Shown: positions 35,071 through 45,417 of the stretch, one piece after another
Layout of the letters: the number at the start of each line of letters is the position of its first letter
Position numbering within the stretch: the stretch's first letter is position 1
Assembly (NCBI RefSeq): GCF_905475465.1
Contig: NC_062237.1
Span: forward strand, 10,464,501 to 10,528,500
DNA: 64,000 bases
DNA from: Pieris napi
Lineage: Eukaryota; Arthropoda; Insecta; Lepidoptera; Pieridae
Direction: 5' to 3'
Program-made: the position numbers and the translations under genes
The notes under the pieces: model-generated
Told to the model about the DNA's origin: nothing
The model's database searches: none
The model's input: only the letters and a program-made list of their open reading frames with translations

Positions 35071-36490
35071 AAGAGCGAAATTATCAGGGGATTGCACTTG
35101 CAAATTCTGACTATTTCGCCACTGCAACATATTAATAATATTATTTTTTATAAAAAACACAACAATTAGCAAAATACAATAAAAGAGTGCCTAAACTAAT
35201 GCTTTTCACTTTCACTGAATTGTCCATTTCACTATCACTATCTCTGTTAAGTTGTTACAGCACGTAAGACATGTGTTGCAGGTCACTGAGCTCCATTCCT
35301 TGTAAGTTTACTGGATTCTGATTTTCCTTAGAGTTCACTGTTGACTGTAACTCCAGCAGCTTAATGGATGGGATACGTTCTGATGACATATTTTCTCTTC
35401 TATAATTACTGTATTCTGGTCACAGTTGGATGGGTTTTCCTTGAAGGTCATCAGCTCCTCAATGCATGTCGTTTCAGGATACGGTGCCCCTGTTTTCTTG
35501 TGTGCAGAGATAATTTTCCTCAGAGACTTGTTTGCAAGGCTGTATAAGCGGTAAGTATGTTACACCTTTCACCAGGATATAGGGATATTTAGGAATGATT
35601 ATTAAGGTTAGGTTTTTAGGGTCATGAAAGATAGGTAAGGGATACATTTTATTATAACTATAAGTTGAATTGGTTATTAAAGCTACCTCTAATACAAAAG
35701 TTATTTTCCTGTCTATCATGTATGATTTAACATTAATCGTATCTTCTAATTTAACTAAATTATCCCAAGTGGGTGGATACATAAGATTTTCTGACTGTGA
35801 TATATAAATTAAAATCTGTAATAAATGTGTAAAACATTGGTTTTGGTGAAAGCCAAAGCAATTTCTAATTCGCTTATTTTTTATATAAAGCGTTCTAAAA
35901 TTACTTACAAAAAGATTATATAAACTTATAACATATGTAGAGTATACTGCATTATTTTCTTTAGTACTTATATCTTTTAACATTTTTTGTTTTTACACGT
36001 TTTAGTCTTTCATCCATAATTTTGAGTTATTGTGTAATATTTCTGATGAATTAATGAGTCCATCTAACATTTTGGAAACAACTATTAAACGCTTGTTTGT
36101 GAAAATTTTGTTGACTAAGTACCTAATTGATTTATTAACTGTTCATATCGTTGAGCATCTTCCTGATCTAAGTTTCCAGTTATAATTTTAATAATAGAGC
36201 CTAGAGGGTTCAATATTCCTCTTCGTACTCGGTGTGAAGGGATTATTTGCCTATTTTTTTTTTTTTTTTTTTTTTAGTAGTTATTCTTTGCAAATACTCT
36301 ACTTGTTCCCTAATTCCTAAAAATTCTTTAAACTAAGACTTATCATCACTTACTATCTTACTAAATTACTAAATTTCCTATTGTTATATTCTAATTCCAT
36401 TAGTAGGCCATTCAAATCTAATACCTTAAAAATAAGCCAGTTATCCTGTTGGATGAAGGCTGTTCCCTGTCTTACGGATCCCTGAATTGT
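35071..36490 (-). pseudogene. env remnant of the gypsy element, interrupted
   Basis: The 1.4 kb between pol and the polypurine tract holds pieces of an errantivirus-type envelope gene in several frames. A cleavage motif RVRR followed by a glycine-rich fusion-peptide-like start lies at about 36210-36231. A 169-codon open stretch at 35474-35983 carries a cysteine-spaced segment (C, then C about 11 residues on). Further pieces lie on the right (36280-36490) and left (35300-35470). Stop codons, frame changes and a 22-base A/T run near 36258-36279 separate them. No continuous envelope frame exists, so this copy should not make Env. Env of this group allows some relatives to form infectious particles; the broken state here suggests an intracellular life style. 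Exact breaks need alignment. Confidence 0.75.
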
Positions 36491-36492
36491 TT

Positions 36493-39400
36493 TCAACCTT
36501 TTGAAGTTGAAGGCCCAAACTGCGGCTCGTGAGTGTCATCATGATCACTAAGCACCACCTTTGAAGGTCGTTTTATGTTTTTAATTGGTACCTTTTTGTG
36601 TTTACCTCTAATTGTAATAGGGATGGTGTTTCTTTCAGGTTTTCCTGTAACTATGGCCTTTTCAAAACAAGGTTTGTCCTTACTTCTGCGAGTGTTTATT
36701 AATTTTGTGAAAATGGTTTTCCCTTCTGGTAACGGGACGTCGGATTCGCCACCGCGTTTTTCTCTAGAGTTTTCCTTAAACGTTAACATTTTATCAGATA
36801 TGTATTTGTATAAAACTTTTATTCTTTTGGCGTGGTCTTTAATTAATTTTTGCAAGTATTGTTTCTCGAAGTCTATATTGAATGGGTTTTCAGAATCTAC
36901 ATGGCCAAACACTACTTCAAACGGTGTTAAAGTTGTTACAGTATGAATCGCATTATTATATGCCATGATAGAGTAGGTCATAATAGATGCGGCGTCGGTA
37001 CATTGTTGTTCGTATTTTGCCAGTCTGTAAATTTCGATTAAGGTGGAATGAAAACGTTCAACTATTCCCATTGAATTAGGGTTCCTAGGCGTGCCGATAT
37101 GTATTTCGATTTTATAGAGTGACATCATTTCTTTCAATAGATCGTTGTTGAATTCAGTACCAGGGTCGCAGCTTATTTTCTTAGGTATACCGTAAAATGA
37201 AAAGTATTTTATTAGTGCGCGGATAACGTCAGGTGTGCCTTTACTAGGAATTTCAATCGCCTGTCCTAGTTTGCTAAAAGCGTCAACTAAGGTGAGGTAT
37301 GTTTTTCCTTCAATACTAAATATATCTATAAATAATTCCTGGAATGGGGCATCTTGCGTTTGAGTTAACTGTAAATATGGTTTCAAAGGCTTTCGGTCAT
37401 ATTTCATTTGTTTACAGGCTTCACAAGAATTAATTACTGCTGATATAGTTTCTTTCATGTTATTCCAAAAGAAGTGTCGCCTGATGTGTGTAAAAGTTTC
37501 TTGAATACCTCTGTGACAGGTTTTTCCGAGATGAAATTTCAGAATAACGGCTTTCTGTTCATTTTCATCGTCAATAAAAACGATTCTTTCCGTACACTCA
37601 TAAAATTGAATTGATCCACCTTTAAAAAGCCTAATTACCATGTTGCTGAATTGTTTGCGATGTTCCGTATTTTCGAAATATATAAAATATTTCTTTTTGG
37701 GTTTTATGTATTCTTTCAGGAATTGTTTGATTAAATTTTCATTATCTATGGGTAGAAAAACTTCTAAGATTCTTTGTTTTTCACGGGACACGTCACGAAC
37801 TTGAATGCTGTTTTTATACCATTGGAAAACTAATATTTGGTTAGGCTTCGAATCAATTGCTTCGTTTAAAATAGGAATACCGTGTGACTCAAGGTCTTGT
37901 GCTGAATGTATAGTTTCAGATTTACTCGAAAGAGATGGAATCGGGTTTGTAACTTTTTCGAAAGATTCATTGGATTTTTGCGAATCTATGTCTGAAATAG
38001 TGATTGTATGTTCAGAGTCAGTAATTGAAATTGTTCTTGAGTCTTGTGAATCGCGACGCAATCGTTTTTGTATCTCCTTATTATCACAGTTTACTTTCAT
38101 GGATTCTTTATCGGATAATGCGTTAATTTTAATACGAGATAAAGCATCAGCATTACAGTTTTGTTTCCCTTTTTTGTAGACTACTTCGAAGTCGTAATCC
38201 AGGAGATTTAACCGCCAACGGGTGAGTTTACTACTGGGTTCCTTAAGAGAATGCAGCCACGCTAAAGGGCGGTGATCTGTGTAAATAATGAACTTCTTCC
38301 CATAAAGATAGGGGCGGAAATGTTTGATAGCCCACACAATGGCTAGAAGCTCACGTTCAATCGTGCTATATTTAGATTCAGTTTCAGTGAGGGTTCTGCT
38401 CGCGTAAGCAACGGGTAAGTCGTTGCCTACTATGCCTTGAGAAAGTACAGCACCTAAGGCTATTTGTGAAGCATCGGTCGTTAGGATAAAGGTTTTTTCT
38501 GTATCTGGGTATTGTAGAAGAGGTGCATTTGTTAATAGTTCCTTACACTTTTGAAAGGCGTCAATATATTGTTGATCTATTACAATTTTATTACGTTTTT
38601 TTAAGCAATTTGTCAGCGGCTTTGTGATTTTAGCGAAGTCTTTTATGAATCGGCGATAATAACCGATAAGGCCAAGAAAACTCTTGATTTCAGTTGTGGT
38701 TTTTGGTAAAGGATATTTCAGGACTGCTTGAATTTTATCATCATTTGGTTGCAAGCCATTTTCTGTAATCTTGTGGCCAAGGTAGAGAACTTCCTTACAT
38801 AAAAATTCGGTTTTGTCTAATTGTACTTTTAAGTTTGAGTCTCTAAGTCGCTGAAAAACTGTTCTTAATTTATGTATGTGTTCCTGTAAGCTGGCTGAAA
38901 ATATGATGACGTCATCAAGATACACCATACAATGAATGTTGTGGAGACCTCTGAGAACGTTGTTCATTGCTCGCTGAAAAGTTGCAGGCGCAGTTTTTAA
39001 ACCAAACGGCATACGCGTAAATTCGTAATGGCCGTTCTGTGTACTGAACGCGGTTTTCTTTCTGTCTCCTTCTAAAACTTCTATTTGATGGTAACCTGAA
39101 GCTAAATCAATTGTACTGAAATATATAGCTTTTCCTAGTTTGTCTAATAAATCTGTTATGTTTGGCAGGGGGAATTTGTCATCGATAGTGATCTCGTTTA
39201 GGCGGCGATAGTCGATTACCATGCGATACTTTCTCTCACCAGAGGCATCTAACTTCTTGGGAACCAGGTGGACTGGTGCACTCCAGGGAGAGTGTGATTC
39301 CTGTATTATGTTATCCTGCAGTAATTTTTCTACTTGTCGATTAATTTCATCGTTTAAAATCGGGGGTAATCTATAGGGTTTTACATATATCGGATCTTCA

Positions 39401-40161
39401 TTTGTCGTACGTATCTCGTGTTTAACTTGGTTTGTAAATGACAACGGTAATTTTTCAGTATAAAATATGTCTCGAAACTCGTAACATAAATGTGATATGG
39501 CTTTTCGCTCTTCATCATTCATATGATCAAGGCGGACTTTATTAAGATTTTCTTTTAGGATTTCGTCAACCTGAATGTCGTCTGTAACTGTGTTGGAGTA
39601 ACACATGATATCGTTTTGTTGAAAGGGCTGGACATTAAATGGTTTTTGAAATGTAATTGTGACAGTTTGGTCAGTTAGATTTTGAATAACTGTTGAAGCT
39701 TGATGATCTATGACTTTCACAAGAGCTGAAGGCATGCGGATGCCGTCACCGAATTCTGTATATTCAATTAGGGCTTCACCGTTTTGTAAATTAGTTGGAA
39801 TTTTAACACGGGTTTCTGAACGTGGTTCAAGTACGATTTGACGAGAGGGGCTATAAATAATAGGTATTACTGTGTTAGGTGTTATTAACAATTGATTTTT
39901 CATGTCTACACTTGCCTGTAATTCTGTCAGTAAGTCGGAACCAATTAAGCCGTCATAATTTTTATCTATAGAATATAAATAAAATTTATGTTTGAGCGGA
40001 CTCTGAAACGTTTTCAGTAAGGGAATGTGTATGACTTCATTATGTTTACTTCGTGAGTGAGTGCTTATCACCTCGAACGGTTCTTCGTACTTAAAATCAG
40101 AAAAATAAAAGTTTGCCATATCAGGGCTCATAAATGATCTAGTAGAGCCAGTATCTATCAT
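36493..40161 (-). CDS. pol: pol polyprotein: protease, reverse transcriptase, RNase H, integrase
   Basis: One open frame of 1222 codons, with no stop from the frameshift site at 40236 onwards. Numbering from the first ATG: aspartic protease DTGSTRSF (3-10), reverse transcriptase with MVIDYRRLN (about 314-322) and the active-site box YLDD (414-417), RNase H with TTDAS (561-565), YTDHRPLAW and NADALSR. The integrase zinc finger is H877, H883, C913, C916, and its catalytic D946, D999, E1035 have 35 residues between the last two. All catalytic residues are present. Because pol is expected to be made by -1 frameshifting from gag, this ATG is probably not a real start. Its frame is -1 relative to gag, as in the gypsy group. 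It looks able to make active enzymes. Confidence 0.97.
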   Translation of the reverse strand: MIDTGSTRSFMSPDMANFYFSDFKYEEPFEVISTHSRSKHNEVIHIPLLKTFQSPLKHKFYLYSIDKNYDGLIGSDLLTELQASVDMKNQLLITPNTVIPIIYSPSRQIVLEPRSETRVKIPTNLQNGEALIEYTEFGDGIRMPSALVKVIDHQASTVIQNLTDQTVTITFQKPFNVQPFQQNDIMCYSNTVTDDIQVDEILKENLNKVRLDHMNDEERKAISHLCYEFRDIFYTEKLPLSFTNQVKHEIRTTNEDPIYVKPYRLPPILNDEINRQVEKLLQDNIIQESHSPWSAPVHLVPKKLDASGERKYRMVIDYRRLNEITIDDKFPLPNITDLLDKLGKAIYFSTIDLASGYHQIEVLEGDRKKTAFSTQNGHYEFTRMPFGLKTAPATFQRAMNNVLRGLHNIHCMVYLDDVIIFSASLQEHIHKLRTVFQRLRDSNLKVQLDKTEFLCKEVLYLGHKITENGLQPNDDKIQAVLKYPLPKTTTEIKSFLGLIGYYRRFIKDFAKITKPLTNCLKKRNKIVIDQQYIDAFQKCKELLTNAPLLQYPDTEKTFILTTDASQIALGAVLSQGIVGNDLPVAYASRTLTETESKYSTIERELLAIVWAIKHFRPYLYGKKFIIYTDHRPLAWLHSLKEPSSKLTRWRLNLLDYDFEVVYKKGKQNCNADALSRIKINALSDKESMKVNCDNKEIQKRLRRDSQDSRTISITDSEHTITISDIDSQKSNESFEKVTNPIPSLSSKSETIHSAQDLESHGIPILNEAIDSKPNQILVFQWYKNSIQVRDVSREKQRILEVFLPIDNENLIKQFLKEYIKPKKKYFIYFENTEHRKQFSNMVIRLFKGGSIQFYECTERIVFIDDENEQKAVILKFHLGKTCHRGIQETFTHIRRHFFWNNMKETISAVINSCEACKQMKYDRKPLKPYLQLTQTQDAPFQELFIDIFSIEGKTYLTLVDAFSKLGQAIEIPSKGTPDVIRALIKYFSFYGIPKKISCDPGTEFNNDLLKEMMSLYKIEIHIGTPRNPNSMGIVERFHSTLIEIYRLAKYEQQCTDAASIMTYSIMAYNNAIHTVTTLTPFEVVFGHVDSENPFNIDFEKQYLQKLIKDHAKRIKVLYKYISDKMLTFKENSREKRGGESDVPLPEGKTIFTKLINTRRSKDKPCFEKAIVTGKPERNTIPITIRGKHKKVPIKNIKRPSKVVLSDHDDTHEPQFGPSTSKG

Positions 40162-40229
40162 AAATTTTGCGTCAATTTCGGGGATATAAATATGTGGTAA
40201 TTTATTTACCTTTTCCGTATTAATTTGAA

Positions 40230-41513
40230 CTATGTCGGGTTTATGGACGAGGCTTCTGTATGAAAATTTTCGGTTTCAGTTTCCTGTGAAGTATCAGGGG
40301 TTTCCTCTGTGGGTACATATTCGACCTCGGGGTAATATTCATGGTTCACGGTATCGTCGTAGTTTTCAGGATAGTATTCTGATTCGGGGAAGTTTACATA
40401 ATCGTCCTGCAGTTGATTATAAAATAGTTGGTTCATATTAGTGGGTCTTTGAGGAGGAGCTGTCCTCATAGAAACATCAGTTTTTAACGCACTATTTAGT
40501 CTATACGGTTGTTGTGTTGGTTGAATGCCAAATTTAAATTGATTTGGTGGATTTTGAAATCGCTGAAAGTTTTGGTTGGGGATTCCATATTTGAATTGAT
40601 TCTGTTGGAAATTAGGCCTATATCCAGTCGGTTGAAATTGTGGCCTATGCCAACCTGTGGGCTGAAAGTTGGGTTTATATCCTATAGGTTGAAAATTTGG
40701 CTTGTATCCTGAGGGTTGAAATGGTGGTCTATAACCAGTGGGCTGAAAGTTAGATTTTAATGCCGTATTTTGGGGAATGCCAAACTTAAAATTACTTTGT
40801 GGGGCTTGTTGTATCTGTGGTTTAAATTGAGATGGATTCACAAATGAATTATTTCGTAGATGTTGGTTATTTAATTGTTCTGGGGATGACATCAATATGG
40901 ATGGTTTTTGTATATTAGACCTTAACATAGTGCTATGGGCTTGGTACTGGTATTTGAAGTTGACCTCTTCTAATACGATGGAGAGGGCAGCTTCAAGGCT
41001 ATCACATCCTTTTAATCGTACGATTCTAATTAAGTCCTCGGGAAGATTGTATAAGAATACATTCTTCGCAAGGTTTGAGTAGATTGTGATTTTACTCGCT
41101 TTTAAATGTTGGTCTGTAAGTAAGTTTACTTTCGCAATTAACGAACTTTTAACGTGTTGAATTCGATTACAGAAATCGATGTAGTCTTCATTGTTTTGTA
41201 ATCTCATAGTTTCCAATTCAATAGCAATGCATTCCTCCGAGCGAGGATCGCCAAAATGTTGAATCAATAATGCTTTTAATTCTAACCATGTTTTAATGTC
41301 CCGTCTCTCACTAACTAACACTGCAGCCTTGCCTACTAACTTGCTAGTTAATAAATGATACAGGTATAATTCCTGCTCCGGGTTGTTAACGCTATTGTAA
41401 ACGGTAATAACATATTCACATTTGTCGATAAAGGTGTTAAGTAATTTTCCGTCTCCATTAAAGAGCGGGATAACACATGAGAATTCACGTGGCAGTATCT
41501 TAATTTCCGTCAT
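40230..41513 (-). CDS. gag: gag of the gypsy element
   Basis: The open frame reaches 41537, but the second ATG (41513, MTEIKILPREF) is the likelier start, giving 427 residues. The N-terminal half is alpha-helical capsid-like (FNGDGKLLNTFIDKCEYVI, LYLYHLLTSKLVGKAA, ALLIQHFGDPRS), as in errantivirus Gag. There is no CCHC zinc knuckle. Instead residues about 240-330 contain several copies of an eight-residue unit close to FQPTGYRP, mixed with KFGIP motifs, and the C-terminus is acidic and tyrosine-rich. The aromatic/proline/glutamine repeats may replace the nucleic-acid-binding part or drive assembly; that is inference. The stop lies a few bases past the slippery site. Confidence 0.9.
   Translation of the reverse strand: MTEIKILPREFSCVIPLFNGDGKLLNTFIDKCEYVITVYNSVNNPEQELYLYHLLTSKLVGKAAVLVSERRDIKTWLELKALLIQHFGDPRSEECIAIELETMRLQNNEDYIDFCNRIQHVKSSLIAKVNLLTDQHLKASKITIYSNLAKNVFLYNLPEDLIRIVRLKGCDSLEAALSIVLEEVNFKYQYQAHSTMLRSNIQKPSILMSSPEQLNNQHLRNNSFVNPSQFKPQIQQAPQSNFKFGIPQNTALKSNFQPTGYRPPFQPSGYKPNFQPIGYKPNFQPTGWHRPQFQPTGYRPNFQQNQFKYGIPNQNFQRFQNPPNQFKFGIQPTQQPYRLNSALKTDVSMRTAPPQRPTNMNQLFYNQLQDDYVNFPESEYYPENYDDTVNHEYYPEVEYVPTEETPDTSQETETENFHTEASSINPT
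40236..40242 (-). promoter_or_regulatory. predicted -1 ribosomal frameshift heptamer (gag-pol)
   Basis: On the minus strand A AAC CCG fits the X XXY YYZ slippery rule in the gag frame, two codons before the gag TAG. Slipping one base back gives AAA CCC and enters the pol frame, which is open from there to 36493. I did not find an obvious downstream stem by eye. Confidence 0.75.
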
Positions 41514-41982
41514 TTTTTTTTTTAAACAATTACACAATTACCCAATAATTATGGTTCACAGAATTTGATGTGAATCTAAACTTATAATTAGGTACACTTA
41601 CTTTAGGGGTTGCAGAATTTGATGCACTAACCTACTTACTTCTATGTTTCTTTAATTAACTTATTACAATTTACGTTTATATCAATTTAACTCTAACAAA
41701 GTCTTAAAACTATCGTTAAGATGAGAGATGTCGATCTCAAAATAACAAAAGAAAAGTGGAGAGGGCTGGATTTGAAAGGTGAAAAGGTGACTTACCAGTA
41801 CATCGCTGCCTCAACACTCGCACAAAATACCCTTAACGCTTTTGGATTTGCGTTCTTGACAAATTTATTTGTTCTTTTGAATAGCCGTTTTTAGCAATCG
41901 CGACGTAGTTTCCCCTTTTTAGGTAAGCAGAATTTGATGCTCGAACCGATAATTGAGAAATACGTGCAGCTAGAGCGACTAT

Positions 41983-41998
41983 CCTGTCCTCAGCGCCA
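41983..41998 (-). other. primer-binding site
   Basis: TGGCGCTGAGGACAGG on the minus strand begins with the last base of the 5' LTR. TGG is the complement of a tRNA CCA end. Which tRNA primes cannot be settled from memory; a serine tRNA is used by relatives 17.6 and 297. Confidence 0.75.
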
Positions 41999-42357
41999 GT
42001 CAAGTAGTGGGTCCGCGAAAAAAGGGTTTTTAAAAACTTAAAGTTAAAATGAATACAACCGGTCCGATTTGAGGTCCGTTTAATACTGAATTTTACAAGT
42101 ATTCTATTATATTTATATCCTATTCTTAAAGGCCTACGTGACCGTTGTGCTGACACATTGTTCTCACGCTCTACAAGGAAACGATACTTAGTAAGAACTA
42201 AGAGTGGATCGTAAATCATGTAAGAGTGGTTCGTTAATCATGTAACAGCACTTCAGCTATTGAAATATAAAGGATCTTTGTACTATTATGTTGCAATGGT
42301 TTTTGTTTATATAAAATATAATCATCTTATAGTGGTGACAGACGGGGTTATATAACT
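41998..42357 (-). repeat. 5' LTR of the gypsy element
   Basis: 360 bp, no difference seen from 34700-35059. It serves as promoter of the element. TATATAA near its minus-strand start is a poor candidate for a TATA box because it lies at the very 5' end. Confidence 0.96.
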
Positions 42358-43844
42358 ACCTACACAGTTTTTTCTTGTTTATTATACGAAACTGATGCTT
42401 GTGGTGTTTATTAAATTTTAGTACGAAGTTCGTTGCTTGCCTCTTCCTCAACAAATACATACATATTGATAAAATTAATGCTTTTTATTATATTATATCT
42501 ATGACGCGACAATGAGCAATTAGGTATCCCTTCTATGAATATAAATTATAAAAGTGAAGACATTATAATATGAATGTTTGTAACGGACAAAACTCGAGTT
42601 TTTAAAAATTCTTTCCTACTATTAATAAGAAACCTATGTGTTTTATTTAAAAATGCTAATTGTATGGGTAAAAACAAGCCAACTGTATGCTTTTATTGAA
42701 TTCGCTGCCAGCTGCGTAGGAATAATTCGAAAGTCCTGGATTTGATTGTCGCCGAATGAATAATAGTTTAGGGTTGGTATGCGCAGTATACTGCATACAA
42801 AAATTATCAATGAAATAGCAACGACGAGAGATTACACACACAGGACTTGGATGCACCGTTACATAGAGATTTATCCCGATAACGTGGGATAATTTAAGTC
42901 GTGTAGAAAAAGCTTTTGAGTGTTTTTTCAACCGCTAATAATATTACGGAACAATATCTTGAGCATCCATGCAATAGCTCATTTACTCTTTTCTTACTAT
43001 TACGAAGTAAGTCAAGTAGTAAGATATACATATATTTTATCAAAGTCGATTTTGATATTCGGTAGTCATACCTACTCCTAACTTAGTGCTAAGTTTTGGC
43101 AACTCCGAATCTTAGGGAATTTCACGGATTTTATTCATTGATTCTTCAACTTTATTTCAGACCCTAAGCACTGGTTACTGAAATTCTTGTTAAAAAAATC
43201 GCAACACATTAAAGCTATCTAATCAATAGAGATTAAAACCTTAATGAATATATACATATGTATAATCAAATATTCTACTAAAAAGAAATCGATAATGTTT
43301 ACATATTACTTTGATAAGAAAAAAGACACCGACTAGAAAGCTTATATATATACTCGTTTATGAGTGGTTTATTCCTTTTTAGTTTTTACAAGCTATTCAG
43401 CCAGTTTGAAATATTTCTTTTCGTTGTAATTTGTACCCTGTTGGAGTTGTTTTTTGCGCGTGGTACCGTGTTATGGTGCCTGAGACAAAAGGCACCCTTC
43501 GGCTAAAGGCAAACGTAGACCCATAATAGACCACCGGATTTGCCAAATGTACAATAATTTGAAGCAAAAACCCGTGAAGTCCTTTCGAAAAAACAAGAAG
43601 TCTTTAAATTGACTGTATTTAATCAAGATTGAAATAGAATTAAGAAATACTGCTGTTTTTTATATATGTTTGTATCAGGTAAAAACAAAACACGATAATC
43701 TATGTAAAATGTTTCTTAACTAATGTTTACTACATCTGTCTCCCAAAAAAATCTTCCTGTCAATACCAACTTTCTAAGAAAGGTCACATATCCTGTAATA
43801 AAAGCTATTTGAGACACTGCGACGCCATCGCCTATAACTATTAA

Positions 43845-44302
43845 TCTTCTAAAATATAAAATTCTCCTGTCATAATGTTCTTTCCCATACTCCTCCGAAA
43901 CGGCTCAACCGATTCTTATGAATATTCAGTAAGTCTGGGAATCGGCTACTATCTATTTTTCAAGTTCCTAAATGTTAAGGGTGGTCCCACCCCAAAATTT
44001 GTATTTTTTAGATAATTTAATTGTTTTTATTTTTTTATGATACAGTATACAAAAATACATACAACCCTTAATTTTAACCCCTCTACGATGAAGCCCCATT
44101 TTTTATTTGTTAATTAAAAACTTATGACAGACTCTGAGGTTTATATAGAGAAAAATTCACATAAAAACCTAAAAAGTTTTCATTCCAGAAAACCGAACAG
44201 TCTCTGGGGTAGCATAGCTAAATGTTCCATGTTCGTATGTACTAAAATGGTAGGCTAAGTAAAATCACATTAAGGAGAAACGAAGTTCGCGGCGGCAGCT
44301 AG
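43845..44302 (+). mobile_element. non-autonomous Helitron-like element, copy 5
   Basis: Begins TCTTCTAAAATATAAAATTC, includes CGAAACGGCTCAACCGATTC and ends CGAAGTTCGCGGCGGCAGCTAG followed by T. The shared plan with other copies is a TC start, a CGGCT...ACCGAT block and a CTAG end. Confidence 0.6.
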
Positions 44303-44814
44303 TATATTTATATATATAAAGTATTATAAATATACTAGCTGCCGCCTAATAATATTTTCAGCTTTATATATATAAAGTATTAATTCAGTTAATATACCAT
44401 GTGAATTGCATTTTACACCTTAGGGATTCTACCTTACCCTTGCAGGTAAGCAAAGTACAGGCATTCGATCGACCGCAAAAAGCTTGGCGCGAACTTTAAT
44501 TTATCCCAACTTATTTTCTTTATTTAATTCAAGTCGAATTTAATATTTGTTATATTTTCTTCTAATATAATCTATTAGCGTAGGTACAATAATTAATTAT
44601 CATAGAAGCAACTAAGATTTTTTTGTCCCAATTCCGATGTTATTTATTTGGGACCCTTGTGGCCTGATAGGATGACTAAACCCTACAAATAATCGAATGA
44701 TAGCATCTTTCTGTCACAGAACTTCGAGTTTAAACCAACAAAACGAGTATTGCTATTAAAATTTGTAAGGCGCTTACTGTTAATAAAATTAGTGTGAAAA
44801 TGAAATATAATTTT

Positions 44815-45100
44815 TAACACACATCTCTTGGTTTAACAAACAAATAAGACTGGGCCTAGGTATGTTTCGTGACCATTTGTTTATTCTAATAGGCAAATAA
44901 TTCCGCCTTCTATGCGTGACACACGCCATCGACTTATTAAATCTAAGAGGAAACTGGTATTCCTCACGTTTTCCATCACCGTACGAGCCAGTGTTGAACG
45001 CGCAAATAGACAGAAAATCCATTGGTGCACAGACAGGGAACAAACCTGCGACCTCAGGGATGAGAGTCACACGCTTGAGGCTTAGGCCAATACTGCTGCA
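44815..45100 (-). mobile_element. tRNA-derived SINE, family S2, minus copy
   Basis: The minus strand reads AGCAGTATTGGCCTAAGCCT, TGACTCTCATCCCTGAGGTC, then TGCACCAATGGATTTTCTGTC and CGTACGGTGATGGAAAAC. This is the same order as at 60515-60800 and 10555-10832. Confidence 0.7.
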
Positions 45101-45319
45101 AATAAACTATACTTTTGATTTAGTATATTTTTATCTGCCTTATATTAGTGAATTGAAATAACTATAATTATAAAAAAATGTTTATTAAACTAGCAATCAC
45201 TTAATGAATATAACTATATACATAAGCAAACACAAAACTGAAAATCACAAAAATGGAATTACAATTAACAATTTAATTATTTTATTTACAATGTTTGAAC
45301 AAAACGTGGGTAACATATT

Positions 45320-45325
45320 TTTATT
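45320..45325 (-). terminator. candidate SSRP1 polyadenylation signal
   Basis: AATAAA on the minus strand about 95 bp after the SSRP1 stop; others occur nearby in this T-rich stretch. Confidence 0.4.
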
Positions 45326-45417
45326 AGTATTACAAATTAATGTATTTGAGATTTATTTTATAACCATTCATTGTTATATGTAAAAATTCATAAGATGAGT
45401 GAAAATACTTCATGGAA

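Larger units (their letters stand above)
34696..42361 (-). mobile_element. complete Ty3/gypsy errantivirus-type LTR retrotransposon with 4-bp target duplication
   Basis: Two 360-bp LTRs (34700-35059, 41998-42357) are flanked by the direct repeat ACCT (34696-34699 and 42358-42361). Transcription runs right to left: primer-binding site, gag, pol by -1 frameshift, a broken env, polypurine tract, 3' LTR. I found no difference between the LTRs by eye, which implies a very recent insertion. The total of about 7.66 kb, the gag without a zinc knuckle, the 4-bp duplication and an env-derived third region all fit the gypsy/17.6/TED group (errantiviruses). The element sits between HmgD and SSRP1 and breaks no gene I can see. 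Confidence 0.96.
42362..45319. other. intergenic DNA between the gypsy element and SSRP1
   Basis: No host gene supported. It contains a Helitron-like element at 43845-44302, a second small cluster of Helitron end motifs (CTAGCTGCCGCC with ATATATATAAAG) at about 44305-44375, and a minus-strand SINE S2 at 44815-45100. The rest is AT-rich. Confidence 0.5.

Noticed and set aside
35474..35983. 169-codon ORF as a functional envelope gene
   Set aside because: Envelope-like pieces continue on both sides in other frames, so it is part of a broken env.
37805..38179. 124-codon plus-strand ORF inside pol
   Set aside because: Antisense shadow of the pol frame with no family features.
44916..45161. 81-codon ORF
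   Set aside because: Lies on the opposite strand of a SINE S2 copy; the ORF is incidental.
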